Source: BP-133 sp040756995
GTDB lineage: Bacteria > Actinomycetota > Acidimicrobiia > IMCC26256 > BP-133
DNA length: 64,000 nucleotides
Direction: 5' to 3'
Assembly (NCBI GenBank): GCA_040756995.1
Contig: JBFLYK010000008.1
Span: 100,054 to 164,053, forward strand
The translations under genes and the position numbers were made by a program. Below, one piece after another: positions 1 through 9,211 of this stretch (its first letter is position 1; each line of letters opens with the position of its first letter). Under the pieces are notes generated by a model. The model was not told where the DNA came from, searched no databases, and saw nothing but the letters and a program-made list of their open reading frames with translations.

Positions 1-834
1 GAGGATGATCGAGGCGACGAGGGTCACCTCGTAGGACTCGAACAGGTCGGCGGCCATACCGGCGCAGTCGCCGACGTTGTCTCCCACGTTGTCGGCGATG
101 GTGGCCGGGTTGCGGGGGTCGTCCTCGGGGATGCCGGCCTCCACCTTGCCGACCAGGTCGGCGCCGACGTCGGCCGCCTTGGTGAAGATGCCGCCGCCGA
201 CCCGGAGGAACAAGGCCAGCAGCGAGCCGCCGAAGCCGAAGCCGACCAGGATGGCCGACGACGTGTTCTGGAAGATGACGATGATCAGCGTGGCGCCGAG
301 CAGGCCCAGACCGACCGTGAACATCCCGGCGATGCCGCCCGTCCGGAAGGCCACCTCCAGCGCCCTGGGCAGCGAGCCCGATCGGGCGGCGGCGGCGGTC
401 CGGACGTTGCCCCGGGTGGCCAGCGTCATACCGATGTAGCCGGTCAGGCCGGACATGAGGCAGCCGGCGACGAAGGCCAGCGTCCGGAACAGGCCCGACT
501 CGAAGAACGACAGGGCCACCCCGCCCCCGACCGATTCGGGCTTGACCACCTCGGTGGAGGTGAGGAAGACCACGATCGTGAGCGGGATGAGGATGATCCC
601 GATCGTCCGGAACTGCCGCTTCAGGTAGGCGAGCGCCCCCTCCTGGATGGCGGTGGCGATCTCGATCATCTTGGGGGTCCCCTGGTCAGCGGCCAGGGTT
701 CCCCTCACCAGGATGAAGCCCACGGCGATGGCGAGCAGCGCGGCGGCACCGGAGAGCGCCAGGACCGCGAACTCCCCGCCTTTGAGCTCGAACGCCTGGT
801 AGCCACCCTCGCTGGCGAGGATGAGCGGTTTCAT
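1..834 (-). CDS. hppA: Membrane-bound proton-translocating pyrophosphatase, N-terminal part
   Basis: Membrane-integral pyrophosphatase that couples PPi hydrolysis to cation pumping. The visible 278 codons start at ATG 834, preceded on the minus strand by AAAGGAAGG, and run off the left edge, so the C-terminal half is missing. Several hydrophobic segments are visible. Close to the left edge lie the diagnostic motifs DNVGDNVGDCAGMAADLFES and, just before it, GGIFTKAADVGADLVGKVE, which in this family form the PPi/Mg binding site. The residue that distinguishes K+-dependent from K+-independent enzymes is outside the window. It lies near K+ transport genes but on its own transcription unit. Identity is secure from the motifs. 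Confidence 0.95.
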   Translation of the reverse strand, partial: MKPLILASEGGYQAFELKGGEFAVLALSGAAALLAIAVGFILVRGTLAADQGTPKMIEIATAIQEGALAYLKRQFRTIGIILIPLTIVVFLTSTEVVKPESVGGGVALSFFESGLFRTLAFVAGCLMSGLTGYIGMTLATRGNVRTAAAARSGSLPRALEVAFRTGGIAGMFTVGLGLLGATLIIVIFQNTSSAILVGFGFGGSLLALFLRVGGGIFTKAADVGADLVGKVEAGIPEDDPRNPATIADNVGDNVGDCAGMAADLFESYEVTLVASIIL

Positions 835-879
835 GCGATCGACCTTCCTTTCATGGCGCGCGCCGACGGCCGCCGCCGG

Positions 880-885
880 GTTATA
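880..885 (-). promoter_or_regulatory. Candidate -10 element for hppA
   Basis: Read on the minus strand this hexamer is TATAAC, about 45 bases upstream of the hppA start in an otherwise GC-rich gap. I see no convincing -35 hexamer at the usual spacing, so this is only a candidate. Confidence 0.3.
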
Positions 886-985
886 TCGGCGACATGGTAC
901 GGGCGGCCGGTCTGTGACCAGGGGATTGGAACCGTCGTTCAGCTCACCGAGACCGCCGTTCGGCGCAGCCGGTGCTCAGGAACGC

Positions 986-2830
986 TCAGTCGAGGTGGTA
1001 GGGCACCGAAATGACCACCACGCCCTTCCGGAACAGCAACCGTCCCTTGAGGAAGAGTGCGGTCTGGTTGTGGAGCAGCTGTTCCCACCACCGCCGGACC
1101 ACGACTTCGGGTATGAGGACCGTGACCACGTCGTTTTCCCACCGGGTGTCGATCTCATCCAGAAACCGGAGGATCGGCCGGGAGAGCTCCCGGTAGGGGG
1201 AGTAGATGATGTCGATGGCCTCCGGGATCTCGTGGTCTGACCAGGCCTTTTCGATCCGGTCCTGCTCGTCCTCGTCCGACACCACGGTGACCGCCACCAG
1301 GTGATCCGGGTGGAGCAACCGGGCATAAGCGAGCGCCTCGAGCACCCCCCGGTGCACCCCGCCGACGAGGACGACCACCGTGTGGTTCTTCCGCGGCGGC
1401 TTCCACCCCGCCGGTACCGCCAGGCGCTCCCGGACCCGCCCGTAGTGCCGGTGAACGCCCCGGAAGAGCAGGATGAGGGCGGGGATGAGCAGCACGGGGA
1501 TCCAGGCGCCGATCGTGAACTTCGAGACCAGGACGACGACGAGGACCAGACCGGTGGTGGCGGCCCCGGCACCGTTGGCCAAGGCACGGCCCCGCCAGCC
1601 CGGCAGCCGTTTCCGGAGGTGGTAACGCACCATCCCCGTCTGGGACAGCGTGAAGGACGTGAAGACGCCGACGGCATAGAGCGGGATCAGCGCGGTGGTG
1701 ACGCCACCGAAGCCGATCAGCAGCCCGCCGGCCGCCAGAGCGAGGACGAGGATCCCGTTGGAGAAGACGAGCCGGTCGCCGCGGTTGAACAATTGCCGGG
1801 GGAGGTAGCCGTCCCGGGCGATGATCGAGCACATCGTCGGGAAGGCCGTGTAGGCGGTGTTGGCCGCCAGGATGAGGATGGCGGCGGTCGACGCCTGCAG
1901 CAGGATGTAGGCCACGCTGCCCCGCCCGAACACGGCGTCTCCCAGGATCGAGAGGATCGTCTCGTCCTCCGACAGCGTCGGACGCAGCCGGTGGGCGAGC
2001 ACGGAGATGCCGAAGAAGAAGCCCCCGAGGATCGTCACCATCGCCACCAGGGTTTTCGCCGCGTTCCTCTCCGCCGGCCTCCTGAAGGCGGGCACGGCGA
2101 TGCTGATCGCCTCGACGCCGGTCAGCGCCACCGCCCCGGATGAGAAGGCCCGCATGAGGGCGAACACGGTGACGCCGGCCAGGGCCCCCGAGGCGGGCGT
2201 GAACTCGGCCAGCGCCTCTTCGTGAATGGGCAGCGGGTCGAGGCTGCCGGTGAACGAACGGTACAGCCCGTACACGACGAGCCCGGCGAGCGACAGGATG
2301 TAGAGGTAGGTCGGAGCGGCGAAGAGCGTGCCCGACTCCTTCAGGCCCCGCAGGTTGGCCAGTGTGATCACTCCGATCAGGGCCAGCCCGAGGCCCACCC
2401 GGTGTTCCCGGAGTTCGGGGACGGCCGAGGTGATGGCGGCGACCCCGGCCGAGATCGACACGGCCACCGTCAGGACGTAGTCCGTGAGCATGCTCCCGGC
2501 CGCCACGAGGGACGCGCCGGTGCCCAGGTTCTCCCGGGAGACCGTGTAGGACCCGCCGCCCTGGGGATAAGCGAGGATGGTCTGCCGGTAGCTGAGGCCC
2601 ACGATGGCCAGCAGCACCACAACCACCAGCGAGATGGGAATCAGGTACTCCAGCGCCTCCATGCCCGCCCGGGGGACGAGGACGTGGAGGATCTCTTCGG
2701 TGGCGTAGGCCGTGGAGGAGATGGCGTCGGAGGAGAAGACGGCCAGCCCCACGATCTTGATGATCCGCCGATGCTCCTCCTCGGCGCTCGGCAGCGGGCG
2801 GCCGACAAGAAGGCGCTTGAGGAGGGCCAC
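986..2830 (-). CDS. kimA: KimA-type APC-superfamily potassium importer
   Basis: A 614-residue polytopic permease, about the length of Bacillus subtilis KimA (YdaO). The N-terminus MALLKRLLVGRPLPS, the SSDAISSTAYATEEIL segment, the AYPQGGGSYTVS loop and SSGAVALTGVEAIS match KimA features that I know from the family. About a dozen membrane segments occupy residues 30-450. A soluble C-terminal domain follows, beginning near HTVVVLVGGVHRGVLEAL. KimA imports K+ with protons and is inhibited by c-di-AMP in Firmicutes. The start is GTG 2830. It is divergent from two TrkA genes, as Rv2690c is from ceoBC in Mycobacterium tuberculosis. An amino-acid permease function is the alternative from the superfamily alone. 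Confidence 0.85.
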   Translation of the reverse strand: MALLKRLLVGRPLPSAEEEHRRIIKIVGLAVFSSDAISSTAYATEEILHVLVPRAGMEALEYLIPISLVVVVLLAIVGLSYRQTILAYPQGGGSYTVSRENLGTGASLVAAGSMLTDYVLTVAVSISAGVAAITSAVPELREHRVGLGLALIGVITLANLRGLKESGTLFAAPTYLYILSLAGLVVYGLYRSFTGSLDPLPIHEEALAEFTPASGALAGVTVFALMRAFSSGAVALTGVEAISIAVPAFRRPAERNAAKTLVAMVTILGGFFFGISVLAHRLRPTLSEDETILSILGDAVFGRGSVAYILLQASTAAILILAANTAYTAFPTMCSIIARDGYLPRQLFNRGDRLVFSNGILVLALAAGGLLIGFGGVTTALIPLYAVGVFTSFTLSQTGMVRYHLRKRLPGWRGRALANGAGAATTGLVLVVVLVSKFTIGAWIPVLLIPALILLFRGVHRHYGRVRERLAVPAGWKPPRKNHTVVVLVGGVHRGVLEALAYARLLHPDHLVAVTVVSDEDEQDRIEKAWSDHEIPEAIDIIYSPYRELSRPILRFLDEIDTRWENDVVTVLIPEVVVRRWWEQLLHNQTALFLKGRLLFRKGVVVISVPYHLD

Positions 2831-2997
2831 CGGTCGTGTGTCAGGCCTCTTCGCCGACCCGGGTGGTCACGGCGAGCCTGATCGTCTTGATCAGCCGCTG
2901 GTGCTGCTGCTCGGGGCGGGGGACCGGATACACGGTGCGTCAGCATGCCACTTGCCGGGCCGGCCCTGTGTGAGCGACCCCGCGTTACGATCCCGGC

Positions 2998-3657
2998 GTG
3001 CACGTCGTCGTCGTCGGGTGCGGCCGGGTGGGCAGCGAGCTGGCCGGCACACTGGAGAAGGACGGCCACAGCGTGGCCGTGGTCGACAAGAACAAGAGCG
3101 CTTTCCGGCGCCTGCCCCAGGGCTTCGGCGGTTCCACGGTGGTGGGCTTCGGCTTCGACCGCGACCATCTGCTGGAGGCGGGCATCGACCGGGCCGGCGC
3201 CCTGGCCGCGGTGACCAACGGCGACAACTCCAACATCCTCACGGCCCGCATCGCCCGGGAGAACTTCGGCATCGAGAAGGTGGTGGCCCGGATCTACGAC
3301 CCCCGCCGGGCGCTCATCTACCAGCGCCTCGGGATCCCGACGGTGGCCACGGTCAGCTGGGCCACCGACCAGGTGCTGCGCCGGCTGCTGCCCGGCGAGG
3401 TGAAGGCGGACTGGTCCGACCCCAGCGGAAAGATCTGCGTCGTCGAGCGGGCCCTGCCGGTGGCGTGGGCGGGCAAGAAGCTGGCCGGCCTCAACGAGCC
3501 GGGCCGCTTCTGGCTCACGGCGGTGACCCGGCTCGGCAATGCCCGGATCGTCGACACGGGCATCGTCGGTCAGGAGGGTGATGTTCTGACCTTCACCGCC
3601 GCCACCGAGGCGCTCGACGCCCTGACCGAACGGCTCGAGGCGGGGAAGGACCACTAA
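2998..3657 (+). CDS. ceoB: TrkA-family K+ transport regulatory protein (CeoB type)
   Basis: A 219-residue cytoplasmic RCK protein starting at GTG 2998. Residues 1-130 form the NAD-binding TrkA-N domain, with the Rossmann motif VVGCGRVGSELA at residues 4-15 and an acidic residue after the second strand (VVDKNK). The C-terminal part resembles a TrkA-C ligand-binding domain. It is followed by a second trkA gene after 3 bases, so the two form one operon, probably one heterodimeric gating ring. Divergence from a KimA-like permease suggests it regulates K+ flux through that or another channel. Confidence 0.9.
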   Translation: MHVVVVGCGRVGSELAGTLEKDGHSVAVVDKNKSAFRRLPQGFGGSTVVGFGFDRDHLLEAGIDRAGALAAVTNGDNSNILTARIARENFGIEKVVARIYDPRRALIYQRLGIPTVATVSWATDQVLRRLLPGEVKADWSDPSGKICVVERALPVAWAGKKLAGLNEPGRFWLTAVTRLGNARIVDTGIVGQEGDVLTFTAATEALDALTERLEAGKDH

Positions 3658-3660
3658 CGG

Positions 3661-4347
3661 ATGAAGGTGGCCATCGCCGGCGCCGGCAACGTCGGCCAGT
3701 TCATCGCCAACGACCTCGCCCTGGCCGGCCACGAGGTGCTGGTCATCGAGCAGGACCCGGCCGTGGTGAGCCGGTCCTCCCCGACGCTGTCGGGGCCCCG
3801 GGGCGACGGCGGCAGCATCGAGTGGCGCACGGCCGACGCCTGTGAGGTCTCGTCGCTGCGGGAGGCCGACATCGGCTCGGTCGACGTGGTGGTGGCCGCC
3901 ACCGGCGACGACGAGGACAACCTCGTGATCTCGCTGCTGGCCAAGCAGGAGTTCGCCGTGCCCCGGGTGGTGGCCCGGGTCAACCACCCGAAGAACGAGT
4001 GGCTCTTCAACGAGAACTGGGGCGTCGACGTGGCGGTGTCGACCCCGCACCTCATCCTGGCGCTGACCGAGGAGGCGCTCTCGGTGGGGAGCCTGGTCCG
4101 GCTCCTGCAGCTCGAGAAGGGGCGGGCCCGCCTCGTCGAGGTGACCCTGGCCGAGGACTCGCCGGTCATCGGCCCGGCCCTCAAGGAGCTCAACGTGCCC
4201 CGGGACGCGACGTTCGTGGCCGTGGTGCGGGAGGACCACGTCGTGGTGCCCCGCGGCGACACCGTGTTCCAGGCCGGCGACGAGGTGATCGCGCTGGTGA
4301 CGCCCGACTCGGAGGACGAGATCCGCCGGATGTTGACCGGGAAGTAA
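3661..4347 (+). CDS. ceoC: TrkA-family K+ transport regulatory protein (CeoC type)
   Basis: A 228-residue RCK protein. The Rossmann motif IAGAGNVGQFIANDL is at residues 5-19 with the acidic E at VLVIEQD. A TrkA-C domain occupies roughly residues 140-225 and ends EIRRMLTGK. It begins 3 bases after the upstream trkA, so translation is probably coupled. Tandem trkA genes of this kind are known as ceoB/ceoC in mycobacteria. No pore subunit is encoded next to it apart from the divergent KimA-like permease. Confidence 0.9.
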   Translation: MKVAIAGAGNVGQFIANDLALAGHEVLVIEQDPAVVSRSSPTLSGPRGDGGSIEWRTADACEVSSLREADIGSVDVVVAATGDDEDNLVISLLAKQEFAVPRVVARVNHPKNEWLFNENWGVDVAVSTPHLILALTEEALSVGSLVRLLQLEKGRARLVEVTLAEDSPVIGPALKELNVPRDATFVAVVREDHVVVPRGDTVFQAGDEVIALVTPDSEDEIRRMLTGK

Positions 4348-4359
4348 GCGCCGGCCCGG

Positions 4360-4716
4360 TTAGGGCAGAAACTCGTAGACCGGGTTGTACATGAACGACC
4401 GGTTGTTGACCGGGGCCACCATGCCCTCGATGACGAGACGCCGGCCGGGGGAGAGGCCGGCGATCTTCTTGCGGCCGAAGAACACGGCCGTCACCGCGCC
4501 GCGCCCGTCGGTGACGCCCACTTCGAGGGACGGGGCGCCGGCCCGGGGCACGATCCGCACGGACGTCACCTCGCCCACGACCCGGGCCACCCGCCGGGGC
4601 TCCAGCTGATCGCAGGGCTGGCACTCTTCGAGCCGGGAGCAGAACTCGACCAGCTTCTCCCGGTCCGCCTCCTCGACCGGCTTCGTGAGCCGGCTCACCA
4701 GGTCCTTCACGCCCAT
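4360..4716 (-). CDS. OB-fold nucleic-acid-binding protein
   Basis: A 118-residue protein starting at ATG 4716. The N-terminal 45 residues are helical, with a Cys pair in EECQPCDQLEP. An OB-fold follows from about residue 45 (VARVVGEVTSVRIVP), with the strand DGRGAVTAVFFGRKKIAG and a terminal VNNRSFMYNPVYEFLP. The same type of gene (Rv2694c) sits beside ceoBC in M. tuberculosis, so the local order KimA-like, ceoB, ceoC, OB-fold is conserved. Its role is unknown; OB folds bind single-stranded nucleic acid or mediate protein contacts. It is convergent with ceoC and 12 bases from it. Confidence 0.8.
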   Translation of the reverse strand: MGVKDLVSRLTKPVEEADREKLVEFCSRLEECQPCDQLEPRRVARVVGEVTSVRIVPRAGAPSLEVGVTDGRGAVTAVFFGRKKIAGLSPGRRLVIEGMVAPVNNRSFMYNPVYEFLP

Positions 4717-4754
4717 GGACCCAGCGTACCGATCTGTCTCATCTCATCGGTACC

Positions 4755-7067
4755 GTGGCTTTCGCTGTGGATGCCATCGAGGCTCTGAGTGCACTGGCCG
4801 CCGACCCCGAGATCGGCGATCGCCTGACGCGCCTCGACGTCGTGCCGGCCCGTCCCGCCCGGTACGGCGAGACCGAGAAGCCCCTCCACCCCGAAGTGCT
4901 CGAACGGCTGGCGGCCCGCGGGGCCGGCCGGCTCTACGTCCACCAGGCCGAGGCCATCGACCGGCTCCGCGCCGGGCGCAGCGTCGCCCTGGCCACCGGG
5001 ACCGGATCGGGCAAGTCGCTCTGCTATCAGGCGCCGATCGCCGAGTCGGTGCTCTCCGGCGGGAAGGACACCGCCCTCCTGCTGTTCCCGACCAAGGCCC
5101 TGGCCCACGACCAGCTCCGCTCCCTGCGCTCGTGGCTGGTGCCGGGAATGCGGGCCGTGGCCTATGACGGTGACACGCCGGTGGAGGAGCGGGCCTCGCT
5201 GCGGAGGACGGCCAACGTGGTGCTGACCAACCCCGAGATGCTCCACACGGGGATCCTGCCGTACCACGATCGCTGGGCCACGTTCCTCATGCGGCTGCGG
5301 TACGTCGTCGTCGACGAGCTCCACACGCTCCGGGGCATCTTCGGCAGCCACGTCGCCCATCTCCTCCACCGGCTGCGGCGGGTCTGCCTCCACTACGGCG
5401 CCCGCCCGGCCTTCTGCTTCGCCAGCGCCACCATCGGGAACCCGGCCGGGCTGGCCGCCGAGCTGTGCGGCGTGCCGGTCGACGCCGTCGACGACGACGG
5501 ATCGCCCCGGGGCGAACGGGCGGTGGCGCTCCTCGACCGGCCGATGGTCGACCCGGCGGCCGGGATCCGGGCGTCGGCCACGGCCGAGGTCGGCGGCCTG
5601 GTGGCCCGCCTCGTCGCCGGCGGCCTGCGGACGATCGCCTTCTCCCCCAGCCGGCGCAGCGCCGAGCTGGTGGCCCGCCAGGCGCAGCGGCGGCTGGAGG
5701 GCGACATGGGCGCCTCCCGGCTGGCCCGATCGGTGGCCGCCTACCGGGGCGGCTACCTGCCCGAGGAACGCCGGGCGCTGGAGAAGGCGCTGTCGACCGG
5801 CGAGCTGCTGGGGGTGGCGGCCACCAACGCCCTTGAGCTCGGCATCGACGTGGCCGGCCTCGACGCCGTGGTCCTCCAGGGCTTCCCCGGCACGCTGGCG
5901 TCGTTCTGGCAGCAGGCCGGCCGGGCCGGCCGGGCCCTCCAGCCGTCGCTGGCCGTGCTGGTGGCCGGTGACGACCAGCTCGACCGCTGGTATCTCGACC
6001 ACCCCACCGAGCTGTTCACCCGGCCGCTGGAGCCGGCGGTGGTCAACCCCAAGAACCCGTTCGTGGCCGAGCCCCACGTGGGTTGCGCCGCCTACGAGCT
6101 GCCGCTGACCCCCGACGACCCGGTGTTGGGCACGGCCGGCGGCGCCTTCGGGGAGGCGGTCGACGACGCGGTGCGGGAGCTGGTGCTGGCCGACGCCCTC
6201 AAACCCCGGGCGGGGAAGATGTACTGGGCCCGGCCCGAGGCGCCGGCTCCCCACGTCGGCCTCCGGACGGGCTCGTCGGTCGAGTACCGCCTCTACGAGA
6301 CCGAGTCGGGCCGGCTGGTGGGGACCGTCGACGGCGCCCGGGTGTTCCACATGGCCCACCCGGGGGCCATCTACCTCCACCAGGGCCGCCAGTACCGGGT
6401 CGAGCACCTCGACGTCGACGACGCCTACGCCCTCCTCGAGCCGATCGAGGTCGACGAGTACACCCAACCTCACCACGACATCGACATCGCCATCAGCGGG
6501 GAGGACGACCAGCGCCCGGTCGGCCGGTCGACACTGCACCTCGGCTCGGTGGTGGTGACGACGACCACCGACGGCTATCAGCGCCGCCGGATCGGCAGCG
6601 GCGAAGTCCTGGAGACCGTTTCCCTCGACCTGCCGCCCCGGACGCTGCAGACGCGGGCCGGCTGGTACACGGTGCCGGTCGAGGTGGCGGTGGCAGCCGG
6701 TCTCGACGCGGTGTCGGTCCTGTCGGCGGCCCACGCCGCCGAGCACGCGCTCATCGGGATGCTGCCGCTGTTCGCCATCTGCGACCGGTGGGACGTCGGT
6801 GGCGTGTCGATGGCCGTCCACCCCGCCACCGGGGAGCCGACGATCTTCATCTACGACGGCTACCCCGGCGGCGCCGGTATCGCCGAGCTGGCCTTCGACG
6901 CCGCCGACCGTCACGTGGCGGCGGCGCTCGACGTCGTGGCGGCCTGCCCCTGCGAGGCGGGGTGCCCGTCGTGTGTCCAGTCCCCGAAATGCGGCAACTG
7001 GAACGAGTACCTCGACAAACGGGCCGCCGTCACGCTCCTGCGAGCGATGCTCGGCGGCCCGTACTGA
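4755..7067 (+). CDS. DEAH-type superfamily 2 helicase with C-terminal DUF1998/Zn domain (helicase/secretion neighborhood, MrfA-like)
   Basis: A 770-residue SF2 helicase. The Walker A motif TGTGSGKS lies near residue 82. The Walker B/DExH box is DELH (VVVDELHTL), followed by the SAT-type motif FASATIGNP. The motif VI region is FWQQAGRAGRA. The C-terminus has the DUF1998 four-cysteine cluster CPCEAGCPSCVQSPKCG. Length and architecture match the actinobacterial helicase conserved opposite a Tad operon (Rv3649 in M. tuberculosis) and are related to Bacillus MrfA, a repair helicase. The start is GTG 4755; GTG 4767 is an alternative. Here 8 kb of sortase genes separate it from the Tad operon. Confidence 0.93.
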   Translation: MAFAVDAIEALSALAADPEIGDRLTRLDVVPARPARYGETEKPLHPEVLERLAARGAGRLYVHQAEAIDRLRAGRSVALATGTGSGKSLCYQAPIAESVLSGGKDTALLLFPTKALAHDQLRSLRSWLVPGMRAVAYDGDTPVEERASLRRTANVVLTNPEMLHTGILPYHDRWATFLMRLRYVVVDELHTLRGIFGSHVAHLLHRLRRVCLHYGARPAFCFASATIGNPAGLAAELCGVPVDAVDDDGSPRGERAVALLDRPMVDPAAGIRASATAEVGGLVARLVAGGLRTIAFSPSRRSAELVARQAQRRLEGDMGASRLARSVAAYRGGYLPEERRALEKALSTGELLGVAATNALELGIDVAGLDAVVLQGFPGTLASFWQQAGRAGRALQPSLAVLVAGDDQLDRWYLDHPTELFTRPLEPAVVNPKNPFVAEPHVGCAAYELPLTPDDPVLGTAGGAFGEAVDDAVRELVLADALKPRAGKMYWARPEAPAPHVGLRTGSSVEYRLYETESGRLVGTVDGARVFHMAHPGAIYLHQGRQYRVEHLDVDDAYALLEPIEVDEYTQPHHDIDIAISGEDDQRPVGRSTLHLGSVVVTTTTDGYQRRRIGSGEVLETVSLDLPPRTLQTRAGWYTVPVEVAVAAGLDAVSVLSAAHAAEHALIGMLPLFAICDRWDVGGVSMAVHPATGEPTIFIYDGYPGGAGIAELAFDAADRHVAAALDVVAACPCEAGCPSCVQSPKCGNWNEYLDKRAAVTLLRAMLGGPY

Positions 7068-7091
7068 GTTCGGCGCCCGGCGCGCCGGCGG

Positions 7092-8456
7092 CTACTCGGT
7101 CTCGAGCGCCTGGGCCTCCTGGCCGGCGCGGCGGCTCACGTAGAGGACGTGCATGGCGAAGACGAACAGCAGCAGGCCGGCGGCCAGCGGCACAAGCAGC
7201 TGGCGGGTCTCGTCCCCCCCGATGGCCTCCGGGAGGCCGACCAGCACCCGGCCCACGCCGTCGCCGTCCGCCTCCTCGGTGCTCTCACCCGACTGCTTGT
7301 AGGGCAGCTGGGTGGAGAATCCGGTGTCCGGGCCTTCCGGCGCCTCCTCCGGCTCGGGCGCGGGCCGGCCGGGTTTGACGACCGGACCGGCGGCTCCACC
7401 GACGGTGGCGCCGCCGGACTTCACGCTGCCCGGCGCACCGGCCTGGATGGGCGTGACCAGTGCGCCGTTGCGGCTCAGATCGGTGCCCCCGGGAGGCACC
7501 GGCGCGCCGGGCGCGGCCGGGTCGCCGGGGTTCGGGGAGGCGGCCGTCGACGGTACCGGGGCCGCCGGGTCACCAGGGGCGGGGCTCCCCGGAGGTCCGG
7601 TCTCGCCGGCGGCGTCGGCCGAGTAGGGGGGCAGCGTCGTCGTGGTGGTGGGCTCGGGCCGCTTGGGTTCCGCCACGACGATCTGCTTCGGTTCGGCCGC
7701 CGGGGCCGACCAGGCCGACTGGATGGTGTCGGTGCCGCTGCCGGCCGACCGCAGGGCGGCCACCTGGTAGCGGTAGGTGCCGGGGGCCGAGAGGTTGCGG
7801 GTGAAGGTCGTCACCTTCCCGCCCGCCTGGCCGACGTTCTTCCAGGGGCCGTCACCGACACGCTCCTGCACGACGTAGCTGACGATGTCGGGCTCCGGGT
7901 TGGCCGCCCAGCGGATGGTGGCCTGCTTGGTGCTGTCGACGAAGCCGAGCCGGACGTCGCGGGGCGGGCTGACGGGGTTGGAGACGGTGACGCCCCGCTC
8001 GTCGGTGTGAGGGCCGGGTGCCCGCCCGTCGGAGAAGGCGCCGCTCTGGGCGTTGCCGTGGGTGGTGATCCGCACGATGTAGGGGCGGTTCTGGGCCGGG
8101 CCGCCCTCGTCGGGGTAGGCCGTGGTGTCCCACACGCAGTCGATGTTCACGTAGGCGGGCGACCGGCTCTCGGACTTCTCGCACACGGTGCCGTAGCCGG
8201 GGTAGTCCTCGCCCTCGGGGGCGACGACCTCGACCGCCCAGCTCCGCACGCCGCCGTGGTAGCCGACCTTGGCCTTGATGTGGACCGTCGAGCCGGAGAG
8301 CCGGGCACCCTCGTCGGGGGACTGCCACTGCACGAAGGCGGCCTCCTCCTGGGCCAGCGCCGGACGGGCCGGGACCGGCCCCCCGGGCAGGCCGGCGGCG
8401 GCCAGGGCGGAACCGGCGAGCAACGCCGCCGCGGCGCCGAGGGTGATCTTGCGCAT
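7092..8456 (-). CDS. Secreted FnIII-like protein with C-terminal membrane anchor (sortase module 1)
   Basis: About 454 residues from ATG 8456, chosen because GGAGG lies just upstream; ATG 8477 overlaps the sortase stop and is the alternative. A signal peptide (MRKITLGAAAALLAGSALAAAGLPG) is followed by an Ig-like domain and a fibronectin type III-like domain around NPEPDIVSYVVQERVGDGPW. A long Pro/Thr/Gly linker follows. A GFSTQLPY motif precedes one membrane helix (LLVPLAAGLLLFVFAMHVL) and a short charged tail. It has no LPxTG motif, so it is probably membrane-held rather than sortase-anchored. It is the last gene of the module, after the sortase, and is a clear paralogue of the 11157-12575 gene. 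Confidence 0.85.
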   Translation of the reverse strand: MRKITLGAAAALLAGSALAAAGLPGGPVPARPALAQEEAAFVQWQSPDEGARLSGSTVHIKAKVGYHGGVRSWAVEVVAPEGEDYPGYGTVCEKSESRSPAYVNIDCVWDTTAYPDEGGPAQNRPYIVRITTHGNAQSGAFSDGRAPGPHTDERGVTVSNPVSPPRDVRLGFVDSTKQATIRWAANPEPDIVSYVVQERVGDGPWKNVGQAGGKVTTFTRNLSAPGTYRYQVAALRSAGSGTDTIQSAWSAPAAEPKQIVVAEPKRPEPTTTTTLPPYSADAAGETGPPGSPAPGDPAAPVPSTAASPNPGDPAAPGAPVPPGGTDLSRNGALVTPIQAGAPGSVKSGGATVGGAAGPVVKPGRPAPEPEEAPEGPDTGFSTQLPYKQSGESTEEADGDGVGRVLVGLPEAIGGDETRQLLVPLAAGLLLFVFAMHVLYVSRRAGQEAQALETE

Positions 8457-8473
8457 ACGGCCTCCGTTCGTGG

Positions 8474-9130
8474 TCATACCTTCTCCGCCCGGACGATGAG
8501 GCGCTGGCGGGTCGACCCCTTGGGGTGACAGGTCGTCAGCGTGAGGGAGCGGCCGGGAGTCTGGGAGATCACGCTGAAGTCATTGTTGGCCACCACGAAG
8601 GGCGGACGGGTGACCCTGTAGACGTGCTGCCCGATCGGCGTCTCGAGCACGATCTGGTCGCCGACCTTCAGGCGGTCGATGTTGGCGAACGGCTTGCCGT
8701 ACGTCGTGCGGTGGCCGGCGATGGCCACGTTGCCCTCTTCGCCGGGTAGCGGCGTGTTGGGGTAGTGGCCGGCCCCGGCCCGCAGGGCGCTGGCGCCGGT
8801 CCCCTCCACCACCACGGTGTCGACGTTGAGGGCCGGGATGGCCAGCCGGGTGAGGGCGTCGCCTTCGGCGGTGTGACCGGCGGCGTAGGCGGCCTTGTTC
8901 TCCGGGCTGTGGAGCTGGATGGCCAGCTTCGACTGCAGCCGGTCCTGCTGGTAGTTGGTGTACAGCGGGTAGGCCAGCATGCCGAGGGCCACCACGGCGG
9001 TGATGATCGAGAAGCCCGACAGGATCCGGCGGGCGACGGGCCGGGACCGGAGGGCGTCGAAGAAGAACCGGCTGCCGTCCCGGAGCCGGCCCGGGCTCTT
9101 CTGCTCGACGGCGAGGGGGGTGTCCGTCAC
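8474..9130 (-). CDS. Class E sortase (module 1)
   Basis: A 218-residue membrane transpeptidase from GTG 9130 with GGGGAG upstream. The N-terminal cytoplasmic segment is followed by one membrane helix (residues about 37-58) and the extracellular sortase domain. Catalytic residues are visible: His in VAIAGHRTTYG, Cys in LTLTTCHPKG, and Arg in STRQRLIV. Class E sortases attach surface proteins to peptidoglycan, with LAxTG preferred in Streptomyces. The neighbouring substrate carries LPRTG instead. The gene follows the LPxTG gene after a strong hairpin and overlaps the next start region closely, giving one cotranscribed unit. Confidence 0.93.
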   Translation of the reverse strand: MTDTPLAVEQKSPGRLRDGSRFFFDALRSRPVARRILSGFSIITAVVALGMLAYPLYTNYQQDRLQSKLAIQLHSPENKAAYAAGHTAEGDALTRLAIPALNVDTVVVEGTGASALRAGAGHYPNTPLPGEEGNVAIAGHRTTYGKPFANIDRLKVGDQIVLETPIGQHVYRVTRPPFVVANNDFSVISQTPGRSLTLTTCHPKGSTRQRLIVRAEKV

Positions 9131-9178
9131 GCTGTGCTCCCCAACTTCGAAGTGATTCAGGTCGCTCGGGAGACGGTT

Positions 9179-9211
9179 CCGGGGTCGGGACTCGACTCGT
9201 CCCGACCCCGG
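9179..9211 (-). terminator. Hairpin between LPxTG gene and sortase gene (module 1)
   Basis: A perfect 12-bp stem, CCGGGGTCGGGA at 9179-9190 with its complement at 9200-9211, and a 9-base loop. No T-run follows on the minus strand. It may act as a partial terminator that keeps sortase expression below that of the abundant substrate, or it may stabilise the 3' end of the upstream message. Module 2 has a hairpin at the same place. Confidence 0.7.

Noticed and set aside
2831..2997. Possible c-di-AMP (ydaO-type) riboswitch upstream of the KimA-like gene
   Set aside because: KimA genes often carry one in Firmicutes, but the 167-base gap shows no recognisable riboswitch core and also has to hold the divergent ceoB promoter.
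4707..6914. Long minus-strand frame antisense to the helicase gene
   Set aside because: High-GC antisense shadow, low-complexity Gly/Arg/His/Val composition and no ribosome site.
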